NCBI GenBank assembly: GCA_943327755.2 | Contig: CALPYF020000004.1 | Location: forward strand, 1-64,000 | Reading direction: 5' to 3' | DNA: 64,000 bases | Source of the DNA: Deinococcus hopiensis KR-140 | GTDB lineage: Bacteria > Deinococcota > Deinococci > Deinococcales > Deinococcaceae | Shown: in pieces, positions 12,003-22,925 of the stretch | Layout of the letters: each line of letters starts with the position of its first letter | Numbering within the stretch: the stretch's first letter is position 1 | The notes under the pieces: model-generated | What the model was told of the DNA's origin: nothing | The model's input: the letters and a program-made list of their open reading frames with translations, nothing else | Databases searched by the model: none | Translations under genes and position numbers: made by a program

Positions 12003-12344
12003 TCAGCCCCCGTCCGACTGCCGCCGCCCCAGGACGCTCAGGGCCGGTCGGACGCGCGGCTCGGCCCACACCGGCAGCGTCAGCGTGGGGCGCGCCTGCG
12101 CGGGCGGCAGCGCCACCGGCCGGGGGGCGTCGCCCGCCAGCAGCGGCACGGGCGACCCGGGCAGCGGCGCGGGCCGCAGCTCCGGCAGGGCCGGGGCGAC
12201 ATTCCCCGCCGACCAGCGGCCCGGGTCCGGCGCGGTCCACGGCTGCCCCAGCACCACGGCCAGCAGCGGCAGCAGCGGGAACAGGCCCGGCAGGCTCAGC
12301 AGCGTACGCTGCCACGCCACTCGGAAGGAACGCGGGAATCTCAA
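12003..12344 (-). CDS. Small unknown membrane or exported protein upstream of secDF
   Basis: I do not recognise this 113-aa protein. It starts basic (MRFPRSFRVAWQR), has one hydrophobic segment (LLSLPGLFPLLPLLAVVL), then a Pro/Ala-rich tail likely outside the cytoplasm. The start is unusual: TTG at 12344, lying 8 nt after a TATGCT box, the spacing used by other leaderless genes here. It precedes secDF by 54 nt and probably shares its promoter with it. No catalytic motif is visible. Confidence 0.6.
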   Translation of the reverse strand: MRFPRSFRVAWQRTLLSLPGLFPLLPLLAVVLGQPWTAPDPGRWSAGNVAPALPELRPAPLPGSPVPLLAGDAPRPVALPPAQARPTLTLPVWAEPRVRPALSVLGRRQSDGG

Positions 12345-12352
12345 GGCGACCC

Positions 12353-12358
12353 AGCATA
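12353..12358 (-). promoter_or_regulatory. -10 box TATGCT upstream of the small gene and secDF
   Basis: TATGCT on the minus strand, 8 nt before TTG 12344. It is probably the promoter of a two-gene unit ending with secDF. Confidence 0.6.
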
Positions 12359-12483
12359 GCAGAAGGGCCCATTGCGCATTAGCCGCCCCTTAACACCAGA
12401 CCGGCACACTGCCCGCGTGGTCGACGTCCGGACGTCCCCACAGCCCTTTCCATTCCAAACCCTCAGTCTAGGAGTGTGCCCCC

Positions 12484-13077
12484 ATGAAAACCCGCCTTCC
12501 CCTGATTGCCTTCGCCGCGCTGCCCCTGACCGTGGGCGCCGTTCTGGCCCAGCAGAGCACCGGCACGACCAGCGTCACCGCTCAGGCCCCGCAGCGCGTG
12601 CAGCCCGCCCAGCCCGGCCAGCGCAGCCAGCAGGGCCAGACCCAGCAGGGTCAGCAGCCTGGCCAGAACCAGCCTCCCCAGCCCGGTCAGCGTCCGGCGC
12701 AACCCGGCCAGCGCCCCATGGACAGCGGCGCGAAGTACACCGATACGTTCCTGAAGAACCTCGCCCAGCAGCTCGGCACCACGCCCGAGAAACTCAAGGC
12801 CGCCGCCGTGAAGGCCGGAACCGCCACCATCGACGCTGCCGTGAAGGCCGGGGACATCCCCGCCGACCGCGCCGCCGACATGAAGCAGCACCTCACGGAG
12901 AACCCCTTCGCCTTCGGCGGTCGCGGCCCCGGCGGCCCCGGGCGCGGCGGGCACGGTCCCCACGACGGCCCCATGGGCCCCGGCGGCCCGCGCGGTCAGG
13001 ACAGCCAGGGTCCGCAGGGGACCGCCCCCGCGCAGGGCAGCGCCCCCACGGCCCCTGCGGCGCCCGCCGGCAAGTAA
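12484..13077 (+). CDS. Exported Gln/Pro/Gly-rich protein with a short helical domain
   Basis: Predicted secreted protein of 197 aa with no function I can name. It has a signal peptide (MKTRLPLIAFAALPLTVGAVLAQ, likely cut after ALA), then a low-complexity stretch of repeated PGQ/QQGQ units (about residues 35-80). A helical domain follows (KYTDTFLKNLAQQLGTTPEKL, about 85-140), a pattern seen in small exported bacterial proteins. The tail is Gly/Pro/His-rich. An AGGAG sequence precedes the ATG. It is transcribed away from secDF and ends at a GC hairpin. Confidence 0.75.
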   Translation: MKTRLPLIAFAALPLTVGAVLAQQSTGTTSVTAQAPQRVQPAQPGQRSQQGQTQQGQQPGQNQPPQPGQRPAQPGQRPMDSGAKYTDTFLKNLAQQLGTTPEKLKAAAVKAGTATIDAAVKAGDIPADRAADMKQHLTENPFAFGGRGPGGPGRGGHGPHDGPMGPGGPRGQDSQGPQGTAPAQGSAPTAPAAPAGK

Positions 13078-13094
13078 ACCCGGAACTTCCCCAG

Positions 13095-13117
13095 CCCCCC
13101 GTCCCCGTGGCGGGGGG
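13095..13117 (+). terminator. Hairpin after the gene at 12484
   Basis: CCCCCCG/CGGGGGG stem with a 9-nt loop, without a clear T run. Confidence 0.5.
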
Positions 13118-13146
13118 TGGTCGTTGCACCCGGTCCCACCGGCATG

Positions 13147-13178
13147 AAAAAGCCGGAACCCCACACGGAGGTTCCGGC
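13147..13178 (-). terminator. Intrinsic terminator of the rimP-nusA-ylxR-infB operon
   Basis: On the minus strand, the perfect stem GCCGGAACC/GGTTCCGGC is followed at once by TTTTT. It lies 15 bp after the infB stop codon. Confidence 0.9.
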
Positions 13179-13192
13179 TCTGGCGGTGAAGT

Positions 13193-15025
13193 TTAGTTCT
13201 GCTCGACTTCGACCATCTCGCTGGCTTCGATGATGTCGCCTTCCATCACGTCGTTCCAGTCCACGTTGATCCCGCACTCGTAGCCGGTCTGCACTTCACG
13301 GACGTCGTCCTTGAAGCGCTTGAGGCCCACGATGGTGCCCTCGTACACGACCTGCTTGCCGCGCGTGACTTTCGCCTTCGCGTTGCGCTTCAGGCTGCCG
13401 TCGGTGACGTACGACCCGGCAATGTTGCCGCTCTTGGGGTGGCGGATGACCATGCGGACCTCGGCGCGGCCCAGGTACTTCTCCTCGAACACGGGTTCGA
13501 GGTTGCCCTTGATCAGGCGGTCCACCTCGTCGATGAGTTCGTAGATGATCCGGAAGGACTTGATGTCCACGCCCTTGGTGTCCGCGACCTTCTTCACGCC
13601 GCCGGACGCGGTGACGCTGAAGCACAGGATGGTCGCCTCGGCCGTGGAGGCCAGCAGCACGTCACCCTCGGTGGGCGCGCCGATCCCGGCGAGCATCACG
13701 TTGATCTTGACGTCGTCCTTTTCCTTGCGGGCCAGGATGCCCTGGATGGCTTCCACGCTGCCCTGCGTGTCGGCGCGCAGGATCAGGTTCACGGTGCGGA
13801 CGGTGCCCAGCGGCCCGAGGAGGTCTTCCAGGCTGCGCTGGCCCTTGCGGCGGTCGCGGGCGTCTTCCTCGTCGCGGCGGACGTCGGCGCGACCGGCGAC
13901 GACCTCACGGGCGGCGTGCTCGTTCTTGGCGCTGATGACCTTCTCGCCGCTGCTGGGCACCTCGCTGAAGCCCAGGATCTGCACGGGGGTGCTGGGGCCC
14001 GCTTCCTTGATGCGCGCGCCGTTGCTGTCGGTCATGGCCTTGATCTTGCCGTAGTTCTCACCCACGACCAGGAAGTCGCTGACGTGCAGCGTGCCCTCCT
14101 GCACCATGACGGTCGCCAGGACGCCCGCCTGCTTGTCCACCTTGCCCTCAATGACCACGCCGCTGAAGGTGCCTTTCGGGTCGGCGCGCAGGTCCTCGAT
14201 CTCGGCGGTCAGGCTGATGTACTCCAGCAGGTCCTCGACGCCCTCGCCGGTCTTGGCGGACACGGGCACGACGACCAGGTCACCGCCGTACTCTTCGGGC
14301 ACGAGGTTCAGCTGGGTCAGGTCGGTCTTGACGCGTTCCGGGTCGGCCTGGGGCAGGTCGACCTTGTTGATCGCGACGATCATGGGCACCTTGGCGGCCT
14401 GCGCGTGCGCGATGGCCTCGCGGGTCTGCGGCATGAGGCTGTCGTCGGCGGCGATCACGATGATCGCGATGTCGGCGACGTTCGCGCCGCGCGCGCGGAT
14501 GGTGGTGAAGGCCTCGTGACCGGGCGTATCGATGAACACGATCTTGCCCTTGCTGGTCTTCGCCTCGAACGCGCCGACGTGCTGGGTGATGCCCCCGGCT
14601 TCCTTGGCGGCGACTTTCGTCTTGCGGATGTAGTCCAGCAGGCTGGTCTTGCCGTGGTCGACGTGACCCATGATGGTCACGACCGGCGCGCGGTGCGGGA
14701 TTTCCTTCTCGGTGCTCACGGGTGCCTCGGTCTGGTCGGCCACCGGGGCGGCGCCGGTCTGGGCCGCCGCTTCGGTCGCCTGAGGAGCGGTCTGGGCGGG
14801 CGCCCCGGTGGGCGCGGCCGCGGGGGTCGTGTCGGCGTCGGCCTGGGCGGGGGCGCCGCCCTCGGCCTCGGCGGCCAGGATCTCCTTGATCAGTTCGACG
14901 GTGTCTTCCTCGATGGTGCTGCTGACGCTCTTGTAGGACACGCCGAGCCCGTCGAGAATTTCCAGCATCTTCGCGTTTTCGACGCCAAGGTCCTTGGCGA
15001 GGGTGTAAATACGAACTTTCGACAT
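13193..15025 (-). CDS. infB: Translation initiation factor IF-2
   Basis: GTPase that brings initiator tRNA to the ribosome, 610 aa, a short form of the family. The N-terminal IF2 module (SKVRIYTLAKDLG) is followed by an Ala/Pro/Thr-rich linker (about 52-105). The G domain has GHVDHGKT at 120-127, DTPGHEAF and NKVD, and the C-terminal domains include the initiator-tRNA-binding region. I choose ATG 15025 rather than GTG 15031 because the GGAGGT Shine-Dalgarno (15031-15036) is properly spaced only for the former. It is the last gene of the rimP-nusA-ylxR-infB operon. Confidence 0.97.
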   Translation of the reverse strand: MSKVRIYTLAKDLGVENAKMLEILDGLGVSYKSVSSTIEEDTVELIKEILAAEAEGGAPAQADADTTPAAAPTGAPAQTAPQATEAAAQTGAAPVADQTEAPVSTEKEIPHRAPVVTIMGHVDHGKTSLLDYIRKTKVAAKEAGGITQHVGAFEAKTSKGKIVFIDTPGHEAFTTIRARGANVADIAIIVIAADDSLMPQTREAIAHAQAAKVPMIVAINKVDLPQADPERVKTDLTQLNLVPEEYGGDLVVVPVSAKTGEGVEDLLEYISLTAEIEDLRADPKGTFSGVVIEGKVDKQAGVLATVMVQEGTLHVSDFLVVGENYGKIKAMTDSNGARIKEAGPSTPVQILGFSEVPSSGEKVISAKNEHAAREVVAGRADVRRDEEDARDRRKGQRSLEDLLGPLGTVRTVNLILRADTQGSVEAIQGILARKEKDDVKINVMLAGIGAPTEGDVLLASTAEATILCFSVTASGGVKKVADTKGVDIKSFRIIYELIDEVDRLIKGNLEPVFEEKYLGRAEVRMVIRHPKSGNIAGSYVTDGSLKRNAKAKVTRGKQVVYEGTIVGLKRFKDDVREVQTGYECGINVDWNDVMEGDIIEASEMVEVEQN

Positions 15026-15055
15026 GCTCACCTCCGGTGAGACCCGCGCCGGTCC

Positions 15056-15346
15056 TTACGCGCGGGGTAAATCAGTGGATCGGTTCAGGAGCGTCTGCGA
15101 GAGGACCGGAGCCTGCGCTCCGAACGCGCGGCGCAGCCGCTTCTCCGCCCAGCACGCCGGGCTGTCGGCGCACACGTACGCCCCGCGGCCCGTGCGCGGC
15201 CCCTCCTGCACCCGCCAGCGGCCGTCCGCGTCCCGGTTCAGGCGAAGGAACTCGCCCTGCGCGCGGCGACGGCGGCAGGCCACGCACGTCCGCTCGGGCA
15301 CGTGCCCGCTCTTCGGCGTGGGGGTGTGGGAGGGGTTGGCGGTCAC
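15056..15346 (-). CDS. ylxR: YlxR family RNA-binding protein
   Basis: Small basic protein of 96 aa of the YlxR (DUF448) family, found between nusA and infB in many bacteria and thought to bind RNA. The family signature is clear: PERTCVACRRRRAQGEFLRL, then GRGAYVCADSPACWAEKRLRRAF. The GTG start lies 3 nt after the nusA stop, so translation is probably coupled. infB begins 30 nt downstream. The usual L7Ae-like partner gene is absent. Confidence 0.93.
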   Translation of the reverse strand: MTANPSHTPTPKSGHVPERTCVACRRRRAQGEFLRLNRDADGRWRVQEGPRTGRGAYVCADSPACWAEKRLRRAFGAQAPVLSQTLLNRSTDLPRA

Positions 15347-15349
15347 GGA

Positions 15350-16534
<1,185 letters not shown>

Positions 16535-16590
16535 CTCACGCTTCCTTCTGGGTGCGTCACCGGCACCCACGAATCGGTTCTTAAGGGGGG

Positions 16591-17049
16591 TTACCGGTGA
16601 CGGTCGGGGAACTCGGCGAGGTTCGCCTGGAACGTCCCGGCCGTCAGGGTGACCGGCTCGCCGTTCACGGTGAACGTCACGCGGTCGCCGTCCACACCGG
16701 TCAGGGGCGCGGTGAACGAATGCCCGTCGCCGCGCACGCGGACCTTCAGGCCCAGCATGCGCTCGAAGTGCCGCGCGCGCAGCAGCGGCCGCTTCCCGCC
16801 CGGGGACTCGAACTCCAGACGGTACTCCCCGGCGATCGGGTCGACCCGGTCGAATTCAGCTTCCGCCGCGCGGCTGGCGCGCGCCAGATCGTCCACCGTG
16901 ACCGGCTGCTCATCGAGACGGTCGATGCGCACCAGCACGATCGGCTGGCCGCCCATGTTCTGCACCTGCACTTCCAGAACCTCGAACCCCAGGGGCTCCA
17001 GGGCCCCACTGGCGAGTTGCATCAGATTGTTGTTGTCGTTGTTATTCAT
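16591..17049 (-). CDS. rimP: Ribosome maturation factor RimP
   Basis: Factor for 30S subunit assembly, 152 aa, first gene of the nusA operon. The family core is clear: EPLGFEVLEVQVQ, IDRLDEQPVTVDDLARASRAAEAEFD, YRLEFESPGGKRPL and RHFERMLGLKVRV. ATG 17049 gives the usual N-terminal length but an odd start rich in Asn (MNNNDNNNLMQ). A TACAAT box directly abuts this ATG, so ATG 17022 (MQLASGALEPLG) is a real alternative. A better promoter lies about 90 bp upstream and would include both starts. Confidence 0.93.
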   Translation of the reverse strand: MNNNDNNNLMQLASGALEPLGFEVLEVQVQNMGGQPIVLVRIDRLDEQPVTVDDLARASRAAEAEFDRVDPIAGEYRLEFESPGGKRPLLRARHFERMLGLKVRVRGDGHSFTAPLTGVDGDRVTFTVNGEPVTLTAGTFQANLAEFPDRHR

Positions 17050-17139
17050 ATTGTAGCGGCTGACCAGCAGCCTGAAACCACCCCCTCCACGAAAAAAGGT
17101 GAGCGAACCGCCCACCCCCGTTCGAGGAATTACCCCCCC

Positions 17140-17145
17140 AGTATA
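17140..17145 (-). promoter_or_regulatory. -10 box TATACT of the rimP-nusA operon, with adjacent palindrome
   Basis: TATACT on the minus strand gives a leader of about 85 nt. There is no good -35 hexamer, but an inverted repeat (CGTGCG/CGCACG, 17151-17168) covers that region and could bind a regulator. Confidence 0.55.
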
Positions 17146-17218
17146 CCCCACGTGCGTGATTTCGCACGCCAGCCGTCACAAACGTCGCGCGCAGCGGCGG
17201 CCCGGGCGGCTCACCCCC

Positions 17219-17248
17219 TTGCGCAGGCCGGCCCTGATCGCCTAGCAT
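17219..17248 (+). promoter_or_regulatory. Promoter of tRNA-Val
   Basis: TTGCGC (17219-17224), an 18-bp spacer and TAGCAT (17243-17248), ending 12 bp before the mature tRNA. Confidence 0.7.
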
Positions 17249-17260
17249 GTCAGGCCGCGC

Positions 17261-17335
<75 letters not shown>

Positions 17336-17344
17336 CAGGATAGG

Positions 17345-17366
17345 CCCCGCCAGCGGCGGGGTTTTT
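17345..17366 (+). terminator. Intrinsic terminator of tRNA-Val
   Basis: Perfect 7-bp stem CCCCGCC/GGCGGGG with a 3-nt loop, followed by TTTTT. Confidence 0.92.
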
Positions 17367-17386
17367 ACATTGCCGATCTGCCCGGA

Positions 17387-17719
17387 TCAGGTGTCCTGCC
17401 GGTCGAGCTGCGCCACGACCTTCTCACTCCAGCGGCAGCCCTCATCCCCACCCCAGAGCAGCCACGCGATGTACCCGCGTGAGGGTTGCTTCCCGTCCGC
17501 GCCGGTCTGTTTCAGGTTGTCGTGGGCGTGGCGGGGGAAGTACTGCGCGACGTGCCGGATCTCCTGCTCGGTCAGGGTGCCGCCCGCGGCGAGTTGCTCG
17601 GCCATGTGCTCGCCGACCTCGGTCCCGCCGAAGCCGTGTTCGTCACGCAGTTTCAGGCCGCGCTCGGCGTTGTGCTGCACCTGCTTCGGAATGCTGAGGT
17701 CCACCGCTTTCGTCGTCAT
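17387..17719 (-). CDS. Unknown protein with a phage-associated type of small domain
   Basis: Protein of 110 aa without a known function. Its pattern (AERGLKLRDEHGFGGTEVGEH, then IRHVAQYFPRH, then RGYIAWLLWGGDEGCRWSEKVV) matches a short domain I remember from many phage genomes and some bacterial ones, near prohead protease genes. No other phage gene is near, so it may be a domesticated gene. The start ATG 17719 is chosen by the conserved part, with a GGTGGGG sequence upstream; a TACGCT box lies at 17751-17756. Confidence 0.7.
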   Translation of the reverse strand: MTTKAVDLSIPKQVQHNAERGLKLRDEHGFGGTEVGEHMAEQLAAGGTLTEQEIRHVAQYFPRHAHDNLKQTGADGKQPSRGYIAWLLWGGDEGCRWSEKVVAQLDRQDT

Positions 17720-17831
17720 CGCCCCACCGTGGCAGGCGCGCGGCAGGACAAGCGTAGGCGGGGATGCAGAGGTGCGGGGGATGACGGATCGCCTCAGGAT
17801 TGATGAGAACGTGCCGGGATGGTGGGGCGGG

Positions 17832-18575
17832 TCAACTGCCACTGTCCGGATGGGCGGTGATGGCCTTTCCGGCGACGGTGGCCCGGGTGGTCATGCCTGT
17901 CAGGCGACCGATCCACCCTGAGACGGTTCGCGTGACGGCGCCCGGTGTGCGGCCGGATTCGGCGTCCCGCACGGCGCGGCGCATGGCGTCCTGTGGGTTC
18001 CGCACGGCAGTCCCGTGTCCGGTGGCGAGTACGCGGGCCGGGATGTCCAGCAGGGTGCGGGCGCTGCGGGTGGTGGCGGCCGGGTCGTGCGTGCCGAAGG
18101 TCGGCAGTGGGAAGATCGCGTTCAGGACGCTGGCGACCCGCAGGCCCGGCACGTTCACGAAGGTGTCGCCGCTGTACAGCGTGCCGTCGCGTTCGTCGAG
18201 GTACGCGACGTGGCCGGGCGAGTGGCCGGGCGTGTCGATGACGGTCAGGGAGCCCACACGGTCCCCGCCGCGCAGCAGCCGGGTCGGCGGGGTCGTCACG
18301 CCCTGTTCGGCTAGCAGCGGCAGGTCGCCCGCACCAACCAGAAGTTCCAGCCCGGGCCACCGGGTCATCAGGGTGTCGATGGCGCCGACATGGTCGCTGT
18401 GCGCGTGCGTGAGTGCCACGCGGCGCAGGGGCAGGCCCAGCCGGGCGGCGGCCCGGTTCACGCGACGGTCCATGCCGCTGAGTCCGGCGTCGATCAGGGT
18501 CAGGCCGTCGGTTTCCGGCACGAGGTACGCGTTGATCAGGCCGAACTGCGCGAGGCGGATGGGGGGGCGGGTCAT
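17832..18575 (-). CDS. Metallo-beta-lactamase-fold hydrolase
   Basis: Zinc-dependent hydrolase of 247 aa, substrate unknown. The metal-binding motif HAHSDH is at residues 57-62, followed by the ligands in TPGHSPGHV, LYSGDTFVN and ATGHGTAV. The tail after about residue 205 is basic and less conserved. The start is ATG 18575 with a GGAGGT Shine-Dalgarno. It is divergent from a TetR regulator whose three operator-like sites fill the shared intergenic region, so the regulator probably controls this gene too. Confidence 0.9.
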   Translation of the reverse strand: MTRPPIRLAQFGLINAYLVPETDGLTLIDAGLSGMDRRVNRAAARLGLPLRRVALTHAHSDHVGAIDTLMTRWPGLELLVGAGDLPLLAEQGVTTPPTRLLRGGDRVGSLTVIDTPGHSPGHVAYLDERDGTLYSGDTFVNVPGLRVASVLNAIFPLPTFGTHDPAATTRSARTLLDIPARVLATGHGTAVRNPQDAMRRAVRDAESGRTPGAVTRTVSGWIGRLTGMTTRATVAGKAITAHPDSGS

Positions 18576-18624
18576 GGGCAACCTCCGGGGTGGGGGAGAG
18601 GGGTGGCGCTGGGGTCCACACTTT

Positions 18625-18699
18625 GGTGAACACCGTTCGCCTTGATGGCGAACACCGTACATCTTCGGCTTCTCGGCGTCAAGACGTACACTGTTCACC
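18625..18699. promoter_or_regulatory. Three operator-like palindromes between the metallo-hydrolase and tetR genes
   Basis: Three related 17-bp sites share a GAACNNNGTWC core: 18625-18641 (GGTGAACACCGTTCGCC), 18647-18663 (GGCGAACACCGTACATC) and 18683-18699 (the third inverted). The first two are spaced by 22 bp, two helical turns. The third covers the -10 box TACACT (18687-18692) and reaches the tetR start codon, as expected for autorepression. Confidence 0.7.
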
Positions 18700-19269
18700 A
18701 TGCCGTATCCCGCCAAACTCACCCCGGACACCATCCTCCGGGAAGCGCAGACCCTCCTCGACCAGGGCGGTCCCGAGGCCCTCGCCATGCGGCCCCTCGC
18801 CGACGCGCTGGGCGTGCGCCCCGGCAGCCTGTACCGCCACTTCGCCAGCCGCGACGCCCTGCTGAACCAGCTGGCCGAACACGCCGCCGACGACCTGCGC
18901 GATGGTGTCACCGCCGCCGCCCACGCCCAGGCCCCCCGCGCCGCACTCGACGCGATCGCGCAGGCGTACCTGCACTTCGCCCACACCCGCCCCCACACCT
19001 ACGACCTCCTGATGACCCCACGCCCCGAACAACCCCCCGGCATCAAGACCACCGCCGGGAAGCACCTCTGGAACGCCCTCCTGACCCACGTCGGCGCGCT
19101 GAGCGGCAACCTCGACGACACCGGGCACGCCGTCGCCTACTGGACGTTCCTGCACGGCGCGGCCAGCCTCCAGCGCAGCGGCCTGTACGGCGCCAGCGGC
19201 CCGCAAGGCGGCCTGGACATCGGCCTGGGCGCCATTCTGGACCGCATGGAACGCGCCGGGCAGGCGTAA
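18700..19269 (+). CDS. TetR-family transcriptional regulator
   Basis: Predicted ligand-responsive repressor of 189 aa. The N-terminal helix-turn-helix is typical ([44 protein letters not shown], about residues 12-55). The C-terminal domain (residues 80-185) belongs to the WHG-type group and should bind an unknown small ligand. It begins 7 nt after the TACACT box, so its message is probably leaderless. It is divergent from the metallo-hydrolase gene, its likely target. Confidence 0.9.
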   Translation: MPYPAKLTPDTILREAQTLLDQGGPEALAMRPLADALGVRPGSLYRHFASRDALLNQLAEHAADDLRDGVTAAAHAQAPRAALDAIAQAYLHFAHTRPHTYDLLMTPRPEQPPGIKTTAGKHLWNALLTHVGALSGNLDDTGHAVAYWTFLHGAASLQRSGLYGASGPQGGLDIGLGAILDRMERAGQA

Positions 19270-19302
19270 CCCCGCTTCCAGCCGCCCACCCGGCCCGCCG
19301 CG

Positions 19303-19308
19303 TACACT
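19303..19308 (+). promoter_or_regulatory. -10 box TACACT of ispG
   Basis: TACACT lies 7 nt before the ispG ATG, between the tetR stop codon and ispG. Confidence 0.7.
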
Positions 19309-19315
19309 GGGCGGC

Positions 19316-20535
<1,220 letters not shown>

Positions 20536-20539
<4 letters not shown>

Positions 20540-20946
20540 CCGCCTGGGGCGTCGGCCCCTTCCAGAACGAGACCGCCGCAGAGTACGCTGCCGAGATCGT
20601 GCAGGACGGCGCGTACGCGCTGGCGGAAGCCTTCGACGTGGCGCTGGACCCCGACAACGACTACCTGGAGGCCGAGGAAGGCCACCGCGCCGTCGCCGCC
20701 GCCGAGACCCTCGCCGCCGTCCTGACGGGCGACACCAGCGCCCTGACCGACGCCGCCCTGCGCGCCTGGGTGCAGAACGCCGACCCCGCCGAACTGACCC
20801 ACCTGCGCCCCCACGCCATGGAAGCGCTGGAACGCGTCCTCGGCCCCGGCAGCGAACTCCCGGACCTCTGGGAGGACAGCGAGGACGCCGACGCGTGGCG
20901 CGAGGACATCCAGCGGCTGCGCGCCGCGCTGAGGACGCAGGACTGA
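20536..20946 (+). CDS. DUF4259 family protein
   Basis: Protein of 136 aa matching the DUF4259 pattern: N-terminal [21 protein letters not shown], then an acidic helical body with [15 protein letters not shown] and [17 protein letters not shown] segments. The function of the family is unknown to me. The ATG overlaps the ispG stop (ATGA), so it is co-translated with ispG; whether this reflects a shared role is unknown. Confidence 0.8.
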
Positions 20947-20962
20947 CGGTGGAGGGCTGAGC

Positions 20963-21412
20963 GTGGAACCGGGCGTGCTGCCGTGGCTGCGGGATGACCT
21001 GACCCGCGCGGACACGCACGCCTCGGCGCGCCTGACCGCCGATCTGCACCGCTGCGCCCGCGAACTCGGCTGGACGCTCGTCGGCGGGCTTCACCTCGAC
21101 CCCCTGACGGGCGTGCGGGGGCAGACTCTCCGACCTGCGGCAGGTGGAGCACCGGTGACGCTGCTCGCGCACACCGACTGGCCGCTGCTGGCGTTCACGG
21201 ACGCCACGCATCCTGCGGCCACCTTCGCGCCCTATCTGAACCCGCACGGCCTGACCGGATGGTGGCAGGCGCACGGCTGGGTCGTGCCGGACGCCGCGTG
21301 GCTGAACGGAATACCGGCCCGCGCCGACCTGGACCGCCTGCCGCCCGGATCGGCGCGGGGCGCGCGGCACATGGGCTGGACACGCGGCGACCTGCTGTTC
21401 CTGTACTGGTGA
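20963..21412 (+). CDS. Unknown protein of the ispG transcript
   Basis: A 149-aa protein I do not recognise. It has no signal peptide or membrane segment and is rich in Trp, Leu and Ala (GWTLVGGLHLDP, TLLAHTDWPLLAFTDATH, LTGWWQAHGW). The start is GTG 20963, 16 nt after the previous gene, with GGAGGG before it, so it is probably the third gene of the ispG unit. It ends 3 bp from the convergent acetyltransferase gene. Confidence 0.65.
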   Translation: MEPGVLPWLRDDLTRADTHASARLTADLHRCARELGWTLVGGLHLDPLTGVRGQTLRPAAGGAPVTLLAHTDWPLLAFTDATHPAATFAPYLNPHGLTGWWQAHGWVVPDAAWLNGIPARADLDRLPPGSARGARHMGWTRGDLLFLYW

Positions 21413-21415
21413 GAG

Positions 21416-21838
21416 TCACTCCGGCAGTGAGCCGTTCTGCCGGTCGGACCGTCGGGTGACCATCAGGTTGCCGCGCCGCATCCCCAACGCCTCGTAGAAC
21501 GGGATGAGGTCGTCGTCGCAGCCGAGGTCCACGGCGTACAGGTGCCGAAGTTCGTCCCGCATACGGGTCATCAGGGCGCGCCCCACGCCCCGGCCCTGCC
21601 ACTCAGGCAGGACTTCCAGCAGCGGAATGTACGCGGTCAGTACGCCGTCGCTGATCGCCTGCACGAAGCCGATGACCTGACCATCGTGCATGGCAAGGAC
21701 GACGCGGTAGGAGCCCCGAAGCAGGCGCAGGAAAGTCTCCGGAGCGGGCGGGTTAGGCCAGCCCACGAAGAACCCATGCAGCTGACCGGGCGTGAGGCCG
21801 TCCAGGGACGTTGTGAGGGAATAGCTGAGTTGCGTCAT
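21416..21838 (-). CDS. GNAT-family acetyltransferase
   Basis: Predicted N-acetyltransferase of 140 aa. The acetyl-CoA-binding helix and loop are seen in LLEVLPEWQGRGVGRALMTRM, followed by the C-terminal FYEALGMRR. The N-terminal part begins MTQLSYSLTTSLDGLTPGQLHGFFVGWPNPP, a form common in small GNAT proteins of unknown substrate. I start it at ATG 21838, 7 nt after CACACT, a box slightly off the usual TANNNT. It lies downstream of dppC but seems to have its own promoter. Confidence 0.85.
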   Translation of the reverse strand: MTQLSYSLTTSLDGLTPGQLHGFFVGWPNPPAPETFLRLLRGSYRVVLAMHDGQVIGFVQAISDGVLTAYIPLLEVLPEWQGRGVGRALMTRMRDELRHLYAVDLGCDDDLIPFYEALGMRRGNLMVTRRSDRQNGSLPE

Positions 21839-21845
21839 GAACGCC

Positions 21846-21851
21846 AGTGTG
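21846..21851 (-). promoter_or_regulatory. -10-like box CACACT of the acetyltransferase gene
   Basis: CACACT on the minus strand, 7 nt before ATG 21838. The first base deviates from TANNNT. Confidence 0.4.
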
Positions 21852-21908
21852 CGGTCTGCCCACGGCTGGGGCATCGGCACACTGGCGGATGGGCGTGAAA
21901 CTGGGGGT

Positions 21909-22910
<1,002 letters not shown>

Positions 22911-22925
22911 GGGTCACTGTTCCTT

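Noticed and set aside
13439..15040. Long open frame opposite infB on the plus strand
   Set aside because: It lies fully within infB and its composition (runs of Val, Asp, Gly, His) is that of an antisense frame.
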